Below, piece after piece: positions 55,190-64,000 of a DNA stretch of 64,000 nt. The translations under genes and the position numbers were made by a program. A model generated the notes under the pieces. The model saw nothing but the letters and a program-made list of their open reading frames with translations, was not told the origin of the DNA and did not search any database. Source of the stretch: Pseudomonas entomophila. Lineage in GTDB: Bacteria; Pseudomonadota; Gammaproteobacteria; Pseudomonadales; Pseudomonadaceae. Location: the NCBI RefSeq assembly GCF_023277925.1, contig NZ_CP063832.1, positions 2,744,001-2,808,000 on the forward strand. The letters are read 5' to 3'. Position 1 is the first letter of the stretch. Each line of letters opens with the position of its first letter.

Positions 55190-55831
55190 TCAAACGGATG
55201 CAGTGAGGATGAATTCGCGATAACCGGAGACAATCACATACACCGCGAAATAGCAGAAAATGGCCGCCGACAGCAGGTAGGAGCACGTCAGCAGCCGATC
55301 ACCGAGCAGGCGCCCGCCATGGCTGGCGATACCGCACAGCGACAGGCACCAGACCAGCCCGGCGGCGAAGAAGCCCCCCAGGAACAACCCAGCGTCGAGC
55401 AGGCTGCCGCCACCGGACCTGGAGATCAGCACCCCACCCACCGCCGCGAACCAGAGGATGGCGCTGGGCGAGGACATGGCCAGGAAGATCCCGCGCAGGA
55501 ACTCGCGCCAGCCCGACTCCACCACCACCTCGCCCCGCGACTCCAGGTGCCCGCCGCGCCAGGCCGCCAGCAGCATCTTCAGGGCGAACCACACCAGCAG
55601 CGCCGAGCCGCCCAGCCACAGGGTCCAGCGCACGCTTTCGAACTGCAGCAGCACGGTCATGCCGGCCAACGCGGCAATCGCGTAGACCAGGTCGCCGACG
55701 CAGGTGCCCAGGCCCAGCCAGAACCCCTGGAGGAACCCGCGCTGCATGGCCAGGGTGATCATGGCGATGTTGGCGATGCCGATATCCAGGCAAAGGGACA
55801 GGCTGAGCAGGAAACCGTTGGAGAAGGGCAT
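55190..55831 (-). CDS. LysE/RhtB-family amino acid exporter
   Basis: The 213-residue protein has six predicted membrane segments and the LysE-family start LSLSLCLDIGIANIAMITLAMQRG with GFWLGLGTCVGDLVYA. Such proteins export amino acids. It follows a threonine-dehydratase-like gene after 83 bases in the same direction, and both lie opposite a MocR regulator. This suggests joint control of an amino acid. Confidence 0.88.
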   Translation of the reverse strand: MPFSNGFLLSLSLCLDIGIANIAMITLAMQRGFLQGFWLGLGTCVGDLVYAIAALAGMTVLLQFESVRWTLWLGGSALLVWFALKMLLAAWRGGHLESRGEVVVESGWREFLRGIFLAMSSPSAILWFAAVGGVLISRSGGGSLLDAGLFLGGFFAAGLVWCLSLCGIASHGGRLLGDRLLTCSYLLSAAIFCYFAVYVIVSGYREFILTASV

Positions 55832-55914
55832 GGCACACTCTGGACGAATTCGGGGGTGCCCATTGAACCCGAGGGTAGACGGAGCGTACAGGCTGAATTT
55901 GCATCCATACCTAT

Positions 55915-56880
55915 TCAGGCATATTCCTCCCCCGCCAAGACCTGCGCATATCGCGCCCGATCCACATTCGCCCCACTGAGCACCACCGCGACGCGCTTGC
56001 CGACCTGACGTTCGCGCTCCTGCAGCAACGCCGCCAAGGCCGCGGCGCCGGCGCCTTCGGCGGTGTTGTGGGTGGCTTCGTGGTACAGGCGCATGGCGGC
56101 CGCGATTTCGCGGTCATCTACCCGCACGATGCGCGCGGCATTTTCGCGAACCAGGGCGAACGCCTCCGGATGAGGCACGCGGCAGGCCATGCCGTCGGCG
56201 AACGTGTCTGCGGTGGCGGTGGTGACGATGCGCCCCTGCTCGAAGCTCTGGGCATAGGCGTCCGCAGCACTGGAGACCACGCCGACGATCTCGGTGTCCA
56301 GCCCCAGCAGGTTGCGCGCCTGGATCAGCCCGCAGATGCCCGAGCCCATGCCAATGGGCACGTACACGCAATCCAGCGCGCTTACCGCCTCGAACAGCTC
56401 CAGGGCGTAGGTGGCCACGCCTCGCACCAGCTCCGGGTGGAACGACGGCACCATCGCATAGCCACGGGCCTCGGCGATCCGCGCCGCCTCCTCTCGTGCC
56501 ACATCGAAGTCGACACCGTGCTCCACCAACTCGGCGCCCAGTGCGCGCATGGCGGCGTTCTTCTCGCGGGAGTTGCCTTTCGGCACCACGATCACCAGCG
56601 GCAGGCCCGCCTGGCGCGCCGCCAGGGCCATGCTCTGGCCGTGATTGCCTCGGGTCGCGGTGACCAGCCCACGCGGCACCTGGCCGCTGGCCAGCAGTGC
56701 GCGCACGTAGACCAGGCCACCGCGTACCTTGAAGGCACCGGTGGGCGCATGGTTCTCGTGCTTGACCCAGACCTGGCAGCCCAACCGCTCAGCCAGCAGC
56801 GGCCAGGCGTGCTGCGGGGTTGGCGGAACATGCTGGTGGACGAACGTGGCGGCTTCGCGCAGGGCGGGCAGGTCGAACAT
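55915..56880 (-). CDS. Threonine dehydratase-like PLP enzyme
   Basis: The 321-residue fold-type II enzyme has the Schiff-base lysine in HAPTGAFKVRGG (about residue 51), the substrate loop TRGNHGQSMA and the Gly-rich phosphate cup PIGMGSGICG. It lacks the regulatory C-terminal domain of IlvA, so it is the catabolic form (or a serine/threonine deaminase or racemase relative). The ATG at 56880 is chosen because GAAGG lies 9 bases upstream; ATG 56889 sits on it. It is divergent from the MocR gene with 75 bases between. Confidence 0.85.
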   Translation of the reverse strand: MFDLPALREAATFVHQHVPPTPQHAWPLLAERLGCQVWVKHENHAPTGAFKVRGGLVYVRALLASGQVPRGLVTATRGNHGQSMALAARQAGLPLVIVVPKGNSREKNAAMRALGAELVEHGVDFDVAREEAARIAEARGYAMVPSFHPELVRGVATYALELFEAVSALDCVYVPIGMGSGICGLIQARNLLGLDTEIVGVVSSAADAYAQSFEQGRIVTTATADTFADGMACRVPHPEAFALVRENAARIVRVDDREIAAAMRLYHEATHNTAEGAGAAALAALLQERERQVGKRVAVVLSGANVDRARYAQVLAGEEYA

Positions 56881-56929
56881 GGCGGGCATCCTTCATCGGT
56901 TGGGGTTGAACCGATGCTAAGCGCCGGGC

Positions 56930-56961
56930 ATTGTATGGGTCCAAAGTTATATTGCATGGGT
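56930..56961 (+). promoter_or_regulatory. Direct repeats overlapping the mocR start (candidate MocR operator)
   Basis: ATTGTATGGGT at 56930-56940 and ATTGCATGGGT at 56951-56961 are direct repeats differing by one base, with starts 21 bases (two helical turns) apart. MocR regulators typically bind two direct repeats. They lie at the start of the gene and in the gap to the dehydratase gene. Confidence 0.55.
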
Positions 56962-58341
56962 AGCAATTTCGTGTGGACGCCCCTCCTGCAAGACGACGGC
57001 AAGCCCCGCTACCTGGCGCTGGTCGATGCCATCGCCGACGCCATCGAGCGCGGCGAACTCACGGTAGGCCAGCGCCTGCCACCGCAACGGCGCCTGGCCT
57101 GGGCCCTGGGGCTCAACCCCAGCACCACGCAGCAGGCCTACCGCGAAGCGGCGGCGCGCCATCTGGTTTCCGGCGAGGTGGGTCGCGGCACCTATGTGCT
57201 GGCGGGGAGCAAGGAGGCGACGTTGTTCCGCCTCAAGCAGCCCGATCGCCAGCATCCGGTGATCGACCTGTCGACCAACGTGCCCGTGGCCGATCCGCAC
57301 AATCGCGACCTCGAACAGAGCCTGCGCGGCTTGCTCGAACAGGGAGAAACCGCCCTGCTCGACCATTACCTGGGGCCCGACCCGCTGATGCTGGGGCGCA
57401 TTCAAGGAGCCCGCTGGCTGGCCAATCGCGGCCTGGACCTGGCACCAGAAGAGGTACTGCTCTGTGGTGGTGCCCAACAGGCCCTGACCCTGGTGCTGCA
57501 GTCGTTGTGCCAGGCGGGGGAGCCAGTGATGGTCGAGGCGCTGACTGCCCCAGGCATCAAGGCGGCTTGCCGCCAGCTGCGCCTGCCGGTGCATGGCGTG
57601 GCCTTGGATGACCAGGGCCTGCGCCCGGACGAGCTGGACCGCGTCGCACGGGCCAGTGGTGCGAGGATACTGGTGACCACCCCGACCCTGCACAACCCGA
57701 CCGGGGCCTGCATGGACGAAGCCCGGCGCCAGGCGCTGGCGGAGGTCGCCAAACGTCATGCGTTGCTGGTGATCGAGGATGATGTGTATGGCGCCTTGAC
57801 CGATCAGCCACCGCTCTACCCGTTGCTTGAGGGTCGAGGCGTACTGATCACCAGCCTGTCCAAGACCGTGGCCGCCGGCCTGCGCCTGGGATGGATCGCG
57901 GCCCAACCGGCGTTGCTGGAGCAAATCGACCCTTACGCCCAGGCTACCCACTGGTCGGTCTCACCCTTGAACCTGCATATCGCCTGCCAGTGGATCGCCG
58001 ACGGCACCGCCGCCCGGCGTCTGGCATGGCAACGAGAAGAGCTTGGCGAACGCTGGCGCCTGGCGCGGGCGCTGCTGGGGGATGCGCTGCCGATCACTGG
58101 CGTGCCATCACCTCATGCCTGGCTGGCCACGCCAGGTGAAGCCGAGACGGCGGTTGCCCGGTGTCGGGCGCAAGGGGTGGAGATTGTGCCGGCTAGCGTG
58201 TTCGCGGTGGGCACGGACAGCGTACGGGCGGTGCGGGTCAGCCTGTCGGCGGCGCACAGCCGGGCGCAGTTGAAGCAGGGGCTGGAGCTTGTGGGAGCAA
58301 CTGTCTTGCAGGGTGCTCGGGATCTACACCTGCCCCTGTAA
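56956..58341 (+). CDS. MocR-type regulator (GntR DNA-binding plus aminotransferase domain)
   Basis: The 461-residue protein joins a GntR winged helix (about 12-80, with LPPQRRLAWALGLNPSTTQQAYRE) to a class I aminotransferase-like domain. The PLP lysine lies in TSLSKTVAAGLRLGWI and the family HNPTG motif in TPTLHNPTGAC. Such MocR proteins regulate amino acid, GABA or vitamin B6 genes. The likely targets are the divergent dehydratase and LysE genes. The start may be 56956 or 56935; neither has a clear ribosome binding site and both fall in the repeats. Confidence 0.85.
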   Translation: MGSNFVWTPLLQDDGKPRYLALVDAIADAIERGELTVGQRLPPQRRLAWALGLNPSTTQQAYREAAARHLVSGEVGRGTYVLAGSKEATLFRLKQPDRQHPVIDLSTNVPVADPHNRDLEQSLRGLLEQGETALLDHYLGPDPLMLGRIQGARWLANRGLDLAPEEVLLCGGAQQALTLVLQSLCQAGEPVMVEALTAPGIKAACRQLRLPVHGVALDDQGLRPDELDRVARASGARILVTTPTLHNPTGACMDEARRQALAEVAKRHALLVIEDDVYGALTDQPPLYPLLEGRGVLITSLSKTVAAGLRLGWIAAQPALLEQIDPYAQATHWSVSPLNLHIACQWIADGTAARRLAWQREELGERWRLARALLGDALPITGVPSPHAWLATPGEAETAVARCRAQGVEIVPASVFAVGTDSVRAVRVSLSAAHSRAQLKQGLELVGATVLQGARDLHLPL

Positions 58342-58456
58342 GGGCGGCCTTGTGTCGCGAAAGGGCCGTAAAGCGGCCCCGGCGACCTTTGCAGCAACAC
58401 CGAAACCTGGGGCTGCCATGCAAGCCCATTCGCGACACAAGGCCGCTCCCACAGGG
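58334..58456. repeat. Degenerate REP pair
   Basis: TGTAAGGGCGGCCTTGTGTCGCGA at the left and TTCGCGACACAAGGCCGCTCCCACAG at the right form a long inverted pair with a GGGCCGTAAAGCGGCCC hairpin between. It separates the mocR gene from the convergent DUF2790 gene. Confidence 0.75.
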
Positions 58457-58506
58457 ATTGCGCACGGCTTGGGGTTGCCCCGCCACCATGCCCCCTGTTG
58501 CACGGC

Positions 58507-58764
58507 TCAATTCAACCGGCAACCCTCACCCAAGGCGCGGTACTGGAGGGTGTGCACCTGCCCTTGGTGGTCCTCGTAGGTCATGGTGGCAGGCACCACT
58601 TCGCACACGTTGGGGATGGTCGACAAGCTGATCACGCGCTTGATGTCGAGGTTGGTGGAATAGTCGTACTGCTCGACGGCGGGTTGGGTGTCTGCGGTCT
58701 TGGCCTGGTCCGCGACGGCGAACGGGGACATACCGACCAATGCAAGAATCAGTAAGGCTTTCAT
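58507..58764 (-). CDS. DUF2790-domain exported protein
   Basis: The 85-residue protein has a signal peptide (MKALLILALVGMSPFAVA) and the DUF2790 body: VEQYDYSTNLDIKRVISLS, then PNVCEVVPATMTYEDHQG and a terminal Cys (EGCRLN). Small DUF2790 proteins are common and multicopy in Pseudomonas; some are copper-responsive as I recall. The function is unknown. Upstream, 58765-59030 shows no gene. Confidence 0.8.
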   Translation of the reverse strand: MKALLILALVGMSPFAVADQAKTADTQPAVEQYDYSTNLDIKRVISLSTIPNVCEVVPATMTYEDHQGQVHTLQYRALGEGCRLN

Positions 58765-59030
58765 GGATATCGACCTTGATGGCTATCAAGCTGATCGCGT
58801 GACTTCTGATGCCGTCAATGGCCCGGAGAAGTTGTCATCGACTGCTGGGATGACACGAAGTACCGATCCCGCTTTATCGTACTGCCGGGGGGATGAGGGA
58901 AAGTCTACTCCCCGCCCGGAATAGTTGAACCCTAGCGTCGGATATTCACCCTTGCCGGATTTGCAACAATCTGCGACAAAGCGCGGCCTGGCGTTCAGGG
59001 GCCGAACAGGAAAGTGCCTGTTCCGGCGTA

Positions 59031-59055
59031 TTCGCCGGCAAGCCGGCTCCTACGG
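59031..59055 (+). repeat. Single REP element
   Basis: TTCGCCGGCAAGCCGGCTCCTAC ends 13 bases before the GNAT start codon, so a REP stem lies just ahead of the ribosome binding site. Confidence 0.75.
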
Positions 59056-59067
59056 GGAGAACACTTT

Positions 59068-59517
59068 TTGACAGCGTTGACCTGCATAGCCCTTCCACAG
59101 TTGCAACGTCGCCTGCTGGAGCACTTCTATCGCCGGCACGGCTCGCGCATGCGCGCCAGCGGCGAGGGGGAGCTGTGGGTGGCCCGTGCCGATGAAATCG
59201 TTGGAGGTATGACCCTGCAGGCTGTGGCACAAGGGCACTGGCTTACCGGCCTGTTCGTCGCACCGCAGTGGCGTGGACGGCAGGTCGCATCGTGCCTGGT
59301 GGAAGCGGCTTTGACAGGCCGCCCGGGCCCGACCTGGCTGTTCTGCCACCCAGACTTGCAAGCGTTCTACCAGCGTTTGGGCTTTACCCTCACCAGCACC
59401 CTGCCCGAGGCGCTGGCCTCGCGCCTGGCCCGCTACCAGCGCAGCAAGCCACTGCTGGCGATGGTGCGAAATCAATCGTCGGCCACATCAAGCCCGGGGA
59501 ACAGCACCTCGGTGTAG
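59068..59517 (+). CDS. GNAT-family N-acetyltransferase
   Basis: The 149-residue protein has the GNAT core: [32 protein letters not shown] with acetyl-CoA loop WRGRQVA, and a C-terminal FYQRLGFT. The start is TTG at 59068, with GGGGAGAAC upstream; the frame further up runs through a REP copy. Its last 46 bases overlap the 3' end of the convergent deformylase gene. The substrate is unknown. Confidence 0.75.
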   Translation: MTALTCIALPQLQRRLLEHFYRRHGSRMRASGEGELWVARADEIVGGMTLQAVAQGHWLTGLFVAPQWRGRQVASCLVEAALTGRPGPTWLFCHPDLQAFYQRLGFTLTSTLPEALASRLARYQRSKPLLAMVRNQSSATSSPGNSTSV

Positions 59518-60008
59518 CCGAACTTGCTGAAGTCCTGAATACGCGAAGGGTACAGGCGACCGATCAAGTGATCGCATTCGTGCTGCACCACCCGCGCATG
59601 GAAGCCATCGGCAAAGCGATCGATCGGGTTGCCGTCCGGATCGACGCCGGTATAGCTGATGTGCTTGTAGCGCGGCACCACGCCGCGCAGCCCCGGCACC
59701 GAGAGGCAGCCCTCCCAGCCATCCTCGACCTCGGTGGACATCGGTGTGATCACCGGGTTGAGCAGAATGGTCCGGGGCACGGCTTCGGCATCCGGGTAGC
59801 GCTCGCTGCGCTCGAAGCCGAAGATCACCAATTGCAGGTCGATGCCAATCTGCGGCGCGGCCAGGCCCACGCCACCGACATGGGCCATGGTTTCGAACAT
59901 GTCGTCGATCAGCTGGCGCAGCTCAGGGCTGCCCAGCATGTGCTCGGGGACCGGCGGGGCGATGCGCAGCAAGCGTTCATCGCCCATCTTGAGAATGTCA
60001 CGGATCAT
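59472..60008 (-). CDS. def: Peptide deformylase
   Basis: The 178-residue protein has all three deformylase motifs: [10 protein letters not shown] (46-55), EGCLS (99-103, the metal-ligand Cys) and HECDH (143-147, two His ligands and catalytic Glu). It removes the formyl group from new proteins. It follows the YihY-type gene with a one-base overlap, so it is translated with it. The housekeeping copy is usually beside fmt, so this is probably a second deformylase. Confidence 0.93.
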   Translation of the reverse strand: MIRDILKMGDERLLRIAPPVPEHMLGSPELRQLIDDMFETMAHVGGVGLAAPQIGIDLQLVIFGFERSERYPDAEAVPRTILLNPVITPMSTEVEDGWEGCLSVPGLRGVVPRYKHISYTGVDPDGNPIDRFADGFHARVVQHECDHLIGRLYPSRIQDFSKFGYTEVLFPGLDVADD

Positions 60009-60964
60009 CAGGTATTCGGCTCGCGGGTCTGGGGTGCGTGTTCGACGGGATGCTCATGGCCGAGCACGGTGATGGTATCCCGGTGCTGGTCGCCCGCGAA
60101 GTCCTTCTCGCCAGGGTTCTTGCCTTCGGCCGACATGTGCTCGATCACTGCGTTCATCTCCGCCCCCAACAGCAGCACGGCGGCGGAAATGTAGAAATAC
60201 AGCAACAGCACGATGATCGCACCGATACTGCCGTACATGGCGTTGTAGTCGGCGAACGTCTTCACGTAGTAGGCAAAGCCCAGGGAGGCGACGATCCACA
60301 CCACCACCGCCAGCACCGAGCCAGGGGTGATGAAACGGAATTTCTGCCTCACATCGGGCATGACGTAGTAGATCAAGGCCACTGCCACCATCATCAGGAT
60401 GATGATCGCCGGCCAGCGCAAGATGGTCCACACCACGACCACCGCCTCTTCCAGCCCCACCTGCGAGGCGATCCATTCCATCACCTGCGGCCCCAGCACC
60501 ATCAGCGCGGCCGCCGCCAGCAGCATGCCGGCAATGCCGACGGTGTAGATGATCGACAAGGGGAAGCGCTTCCACACCGGCCGCCCTTCGGGCACATCGT
60601 AGGCGGCGTTCATCGCGCTCATCATCAGGCGCACGCCGGCCGAGGCCGTCCACAGGGCGATCACGATACCCACCGAGAGCAAACCACCCTTCGATTGCTG
60701 CAACTGGTCGATCACCGGGTTGACCTGCTCCAGGGCCTGGGGTGGCAGCACCAGTTCTGACTGCAGGCGCAGCCAGGAGAAGAAGTCCGGCAGGTGCAGG
60801 AAACCGATCAGGGCGATCAGGAACAACAGGAAGGGGAACAGCGAGAACAGCATCTGGTAGGCCAGCGCGCTGGCATAGGTGGACATCTCGTCGTCGAGGA
60901 ATTCCTTGACGGTGCGCACCAGCACGCGGTGCAGGGGCAAGCCGCGCAGCTCGGGGAAAATCAT
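60008..60964 (-). CDS. YihY/BrkB-family inner-membrane protein
   Basis: The 318-residue protein has six predicted membrane segments and the YihY/BrkB pattern: [24 protein letters not shown] near the start, [21 protein letters not shown] and [29 protein letters not shown]. The function of the family is not settled; it was once wrongly called ribonuclease BN. A charged tail of about 40 residues follows. Confidence 0.88.
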   Translation of the reverse strand: MIFPELRGLPLHRVLVRTVKEFLDDEMSTYASALAYQMLFSLFPFLLFLIALIGFLHLPDFFSWLRLQSELVLPPQALEQVNPVIDQLQQSKGGLLSVGIVIALWTASAGVRLMMSAMNAAYDVPEGRPVWKRFPLSIIYTVGIAGMLLAAAALMVLGPQVMEWIASQVGLEEAVVVVWTILRWPAIIILMMVAVALIYYVMPDVRQKFRFITPGSVLAVVVWIVASLGFAYYVKTFADYNAMYGSIGAIIVLLLYFYISAAVLLLGAEMNAVIEHMSAEGKNPGEKDFAGDQHRDTITVLGHEHPVEHAPQTREPNT

Positions 60965-61082
60965 AGCGTCTCCTTTCGCCGCTTGATCGTCGTGGCAATA
61001 CGGACAAGTCTAATAGACCGCGCCCGAGCTGTGACTACTCAACGCCAATTGCAAGAAAACGGCTACAACCGAGATGACTAAC

Positions 61083-61146
61083 CGTAGGAGCCAGCCTTGC
61101 TGGCGAACAGCGTCAAACCTGATCGCCAGCAAAGCTGGCTCCTACA
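61083..61146. repeat. REP-like inverted pair
   Basis: GTAGGAGCCAGCCTTGCTGGCG and GATCGCCAGCAAAGCTGGCTCCTAC face each other across about 16 bases. Confidence 0.85.
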
Positions 61147-61168
61147 CAAAGCGTGGATCAGCGCATTA

Positions 61169-61348
61169 TCAAGGCTTCTTCACCGCATCCTTGACCTTAC
61201 CCACCGCCTGCTGCGCTTCGCCTTTGATTTCCTGAGCCTTGCCTTCGGCGCGCAACCGGTCGTTGCCGGTGGCCTTGCCAACGCCCTGCTTGATGTTGCC
61301 CACGGCCTCGTTGGCCAGCCCTTTCGCTTTGTCTTTGGTGCCGCTCAT
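61169..61348 (-). CDS. CsbD-family stress protein (59 aa)
   Basis: The protein is a 59-residue CsbD-like helical bundle: [20 protein letters not shown] and the repeated [24 protein letters not shown] precedes the ATG at 61348. CsbD proteins accumulate in general stress; the molecular role is unknown. The upstream gap to 61598 holds one REP copy (61495-61520). Confidence 0.88.
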   Translation of the reverse strand: MSGTKDKAKGLANEAVGNIKQGVGKATGNDRLRAEGKAQEIKGEAQQAVGKVKDAVKKP

Positions 61349-61494
61349 GGGAGAACTCCTTGCGCAAAAGACACGGGGAATCGTGTCGACAACAGGTCGA
61401 CTCGCAGGCATGCGCCAGAGTTTCAATTTGTTCGAAACGCACCTGCCGAATGGCAAACAAGGGGGCATGTTGGCGTGTTGACTGTACCGGCCCT

Positions 61495-61520
61495 TTCGCC
61501 GGCAAGCCGGCTCCTACAGG
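61495..61520 (+). repeat. Single REP element
   Basis: TTCGCCGGCAAGCCGGCTCCTACAGG, one copy of the common REP. Confidence 0.75.
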
Positions 61521-61598
61521 TTTGGTGGTGAGCTTGCCCCTTTGCGCACCACCTAGCACAATGTCAGGCCTTTCTAGCGTCAACCCGCAGGAACCTGC

Positions 61599-61979
61599 AT
61601 GAAACTCGACAAACCCACCGCCATCGCCCGCCGCAACGCGGCGCTGACCCGGCCGGTGCTCGACCGCGACAACACCCTGTTCGCCATCCTCGACAAGAAG
61701 CGCAACCTGTGGTGGTTCGAAGTGCCGGTGGCACTGCTGCGCAAGGGCCAGCCCGACTGGGTCAACCTGCTGCTGCACACCCCGGAAACCGACGAGCTGC
61801 AGCACCTGAAGGTGCCGGTCAACTTCCTGCGCGCGCATCAGGAGCAAATGGAAGTGCGCCACCCCGGCAAGCGCCGCTCCACCATCAGCCTGGCCCTGAG
61901 CGCCGACCGCGACTCGCTGCTGCGCGACACCCGCCCGGGTGGCGAGCAGCTGGACTTCCGGACCTTCGTGCAGGCCTGA
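61599..61979 (+). CDS. Uncharacterised protein (126 aa)
   Basis: The 126-residue protein is rich in Arg, Leu and Asp and has no signal peptide. It contains LFAILDKKRNLWWFEVPVALL and VNLLLHTPETDEL. CAGGAACCTGC precedes the ATG. Its stop abuts the stop of the convergent cvfB gene (61979/61980). No family was recognised with certainty. Confidence 0.7.
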   Translation: MKLDKPTAIARRNAALTRPVLDRDNTLFAILDKKRNLWWFEVPVALLRKGQPDWVNLLLHTPETDELQHLKVPVNFLRAHQEQMEVRHPGKRRSTISLALSADRDSLLRDTRPGGEQLDFRTFVQA

Positions 61980-62816
61980 TCAGGCGCGCTCGATGCGATC
62001 GTCATGGATGACGATCCGGCCCTGCTTGAACAGTGCGCCGATCGCCTTCTTGAAGTTGCCCTTGCTGACATTGAACATCTGGCTGATCACCGCCGGGTCG
62101 CTCTTGTCGCACACCGGCAGCACACCGCCGGCAGCTTCCAGGCGTTGCATGATCTGCTCGTGCAGGGTGTCGGCCAGCGCCTCGCCGACCGGCTGCAGGC
62201 TCAGGGCGATCTTGCCGTCGTGGCGCACTTCCTTGATAAAGCCCTTCTCGTGCATGCCCGAACGCAGGAACTTGAACACCTCGTTCTTGTGGATCAGGCC
62301 CCAGTGGCGATTGTTGATGATCGCCTTGAAGCCCATGGGCGTCTCGCCGGCCACCAGCAGCTCGACCGGCTGACCGGCCTTGTATTGCGCCGGGGTGCGG
62401 TCCAGGTAGCGGTCCAGTTTGGCTGTGGCGGTGATGCGACGGGTGCGTTTGTCGAGGTAGGCGTGGACCACGCAGTAGTCGCCGATCTTCAGCGGCTTGG
62501 ACTCCTCCGAGTACGGCATCAGCAGGTCCTTCGAGAGACCCCAGTCGAGGAAGATGCCGGCGCCGTTGATGTCCTTGACCTTGAGGCTGGCGAACTCGCC
62601 CACCTGCATTTTCGGCTTTTCGGTGGTGGCGATCAGCTGGTCTTCGCTGTCGAGGTAGATGAACACGTTGAGCCAGTCGTCGAGTTCGAGCTCGGCGTCC
62701 TTGGGGAAGTAACGCCGTGGCAGCAGGATTTCCCCGTCGGCACCGCCGTCCAGGTACAGGCCGAATTCCACGTGCTTCACGATTTGCAAACTGTTGTAAC
62801 GCCCAAGCAGAGCCAT
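61980..62816 (-). CDS. CvfB-type S1 RNA-binding protein
   Basis: The 278-residue protein has repeated S1-like OB domains and a C-terminal winged helix, as in CvfB. The first S1 part reads GRYNSLQIVKHVEFGLYLDGG; the next has DINGAGIFLDWGLSKDLLMP; the last has FKAIINNRHWGLIHKNEVF. The winged helix has VISQMFNVSKGNFKKAIGALFKQGRI. It binds RNA and affects virulence-factor levels in other bacteria (known from Staphylococcus). Confidence 0.88.
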   Translation of the reverse strand: MALLGRYNSLQIVKHVEFGLYLDGGADGEILLPRRYFPKDAELELDDWLNVFIYLDSEDQLIATTEKPKMQVGEFASLKVKDINGAGIFLDWGLSKDLLMPYSEESKPLKIGDYCVVHAYLDKRTRRITATAKLDRYLDRTPAQYKAGQPVELLVAGETPMGFKAIINNRHWGLIHKNEVFKFLRSGMHEKGFIKEVRHDGKIALSLQPVGEALADTLHEQIMQRLEAAGGVLPVCDKSDPAVISQMFNVSKGNFKKAIGALFKQGRIVIHDDRIERA

Positions 62817-62946
62817 TTCCGAAGATCCTCAAGACAAGGCGGCTATTCTAACACCTGACCCGCCCGGCTGCCCGAGCGTCCATTCGCCGGAACCGCCGCG
62901 CGCCCCTTGCGTCCACCGCCTGGCCAGCCCTGCAAGGACCCACCCC

Positions 62947-63795
62947 ATGCTCAAGCGCCTGCTCATCGCCGTCGGTGTCGCCCTCGCCCTGGCGGCCTGC
63001 AACCGCATCGACCTGGCCTACCGCAACCTGGACCACCTGGTGCCCTGGTCGCTGGGCGACTATCTGGACATGAACCGCGAACAAAAGCGTTTGCTCGACG
63101 AACGGCTCAAGGAGCAGTTGGCCTGGCACTGCCGCACGCAGCTGCCCGGCTACCTCGACTGGCTCGACCAGGTGCGCTCGATGGTCGCCAACGACGCGGT
63201 GACCGATGACGCCTTGCAACAGCGCGCCCACGAGGCACGCCAGGCCATCGGCAGAGTCGCTGCCGCCATCACCCCGTCGGCCACCGAACTGCTGCGCGGC
63301 ATGAACGACCAGCAGGTGGCCGAGATGCGCCAGGCGTTTCGCGCCGATATCGCCAAACGCCAGAAAGCCTACGCCGACACACCGCTGATCAAGCAGATCG
63401 AACAGCGCGCCGCACGCATGCAGAAGCGCCTGGAGCCCTGGCTGGGCGAGCTCAGCACCGAGCAGTACCAGCGGGTGATGCGCTGGTCCCAGGCCCTGGG
63501 CGACCAGAACCGCCAGTGGATCGCCAACCGCGCCCACTGGCAGCAACAGCTGATGCTGGCGCTCAACCAGCGGGGCGACACCAGCTTCGAACCGCGCCTT
63601 GCGCAGTTGCTGCAGCGCAAGGAGAGCCTGTGGACGCCGGAATACCGCCAGGCGTTCCAGAGCAGCGAGCAGGAGGCGCGCAGCCTGCTGGTGGACCTGA
63701 TGAAGCAGAGCAGCCCGGCGCAGCGTCAGCACCTGCAACAGCAGCTAGGCAAGGTTCGGGCGGATTTCAGTGAAATGAAGTGTCTGAAGCGTTGA
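62947..63795 (+). CDS. DUF6279-type lipoprotein
   Basis: The 282-residue protein has a lipoprotein signal with lipobox LALAACNRIDLAY (Cys at about residue 18). The mature part is all helical and begins YRNLDHLVPWSLGDYLDMN, which fits the DUF6279 family as I recall it. It likely sits in the outer membrane facing the periplasm. The function is unknown. Confidence 0.8.
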   Translation: MLKRLLIAVGVALALAACNRIDLAYRNLDHLVPWSLGDYLDMNREQKRLLDERLKEQLAWHCRTQLPGYLDWLDQVRSMVANDAVTDDALQQRAHEARQAIGRVAAAITPSATELLRGMNDQQVAEMRQAFRADIAKRQKAYADTPLIKQIEQRAARMQKRLEPWLGELSTEQYQRVMRWSQALGDQNRQWIANRAHWQQQLMLALNQRGDTSFEPRLAQLLQRKESLWTPEYRQAFQSSEQEARSLLVDLMKQSSPAQRQHLQQQLGKVRADFSEMKCLKR

Positions 63796-63802
63796 ATGCC
63801 CT

Positions 63803-63823
63803 GTTCGCCGGCAAGCCGGCTTT
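63803..63823 (+). repeat. Single REP element
   Basis: TTCGCCGGCAAGCCGGCTTTC lies right after the lipoprotein gene. Confidence 0.7.
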
Positions 63824-63861
63824 CACGGAGAAAACCATAACCAATTGATTGGCGAGACCTT

Positions 63862-63942
63862 TGTAGGAGCGGCTTGAGCCGCGATCACCCGCGAAGCAGG
63901 TGCCAGCTACCACGTTGCCTGTATCGCGGCTAAAGCTCCTAC
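63862..63942. repeat. REP pair of the GTAGGAGCGGCTT type
   Basis: TGTAGGAGCGGCTTGAGCCGCGATCACCCGCG and an inverted copy ending AAAGCTCCTAC form a pair like that at 3326-3411. Beyond it, to 64000, nothing was recognised. Confidence 0.8.
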
Positions 63943-64000
63943 CAGGAATCCGCGCCGTGAGCGAACCACTCTCAGCGCCCCCTGCGCCGATACGGAAACA

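Noticed and set aside
55039..55233. Small hydrophobic minus-strand ORF (64 codons) in the AT-rich gap
   Set aside because: It overlaps the LysE gene end in another frame, has no convincing ribosome binding site and its hydrophobicity follows from AT-rich codons.

Overview
The window is chromosomal DNA of a Pseudomonas, most likely of the P. putida group. GC content is high, the intergenic spaces carry the short GCCGGCAAGCCGGCTCCTAC-type REP palindromes typical of that group, and several gene neighbourhoods match Pseudomonas ones known from memory (gbuA-gbuR; fadD1-fadD2-lipase-phaJ4; a PA1414-type micro-protein beside a LysR gene). No rRNA, tRNA, CRISPR array or transposase gene was seen. Most of the window is ordinary core genome with several LysR regulators, each next to a probable target.

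Layout. 1-8.9 kb: an aerotaxis-type chemoreceptor cut by the window edge, guanidinobutyrase with its LysR regulator and a sodium/solute symporter, a PA1414-like small protein with an ANR-type box, a LysR/MFS divergent pair, an EamA exporter and a small exported protein. 8.9-12.4 kb: a BrnT/BrnA toxin-antitoxin pair with a palindromic operator, a DEAD-box helicase and a mechanosensitive channel. 12.6-17.8 kb: a compact operon of a fosmidomycin-resistance-type MFS exporter, an aminotransferase, an iron-containing redox enzyme of the heme-oxygenase-like fold and phosphoenolpyruvate phosphomutase, followed by a convergent LysR gene. This looks like a small phosphonate biosynthetic cluster and is the most interesting part of the window. 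18-28 kb: EamA exporter, azoreductase, LysR, hydrolase, cyclophilin, ABC exporter, FemAB-like protein, porin and a FabH-like ketosynthase.

28.5-45 kb: HrpA helicase, a gamma-glutamyl-polyamine synthetase/oxidase pair, two acyl-CoA ligases, a lipase-like hydrolase and a PhaJ-type hydratase. Then comes an ECF42-like sigma factor operon with YCII, SRPBCC and SnoaL-like partners and a matching candidate promoter, and a GyrI-like gene translationally coupled to an AAC(6')-type acetyltransferase. 45.1-54.9 kb: a type VI secretion effector island (vgrG, DUF4123 adaptor, Rhs toxin) that ends in a low-GC toxin tip. Behind the tip lie three genes holding four copies of one immunity-like domain, then one unrelated small gene. 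An AT-rich element with near-perfect 16/17-bp terminal inverted repeats lies upstream of vgrG.

55-64 kb: LysE exporter and threonine-dehydratase-like enzyme divergent from a MocR regulator, DUF2790 protein, GNAT, peptide deformylase, YihY/BrkB membrane protein, CsbD protein, CvfB-type RNA-binding protein and a DUF6279-type lipoprotein. All function calls come from reading motifs and recalling families. No database search was possible.
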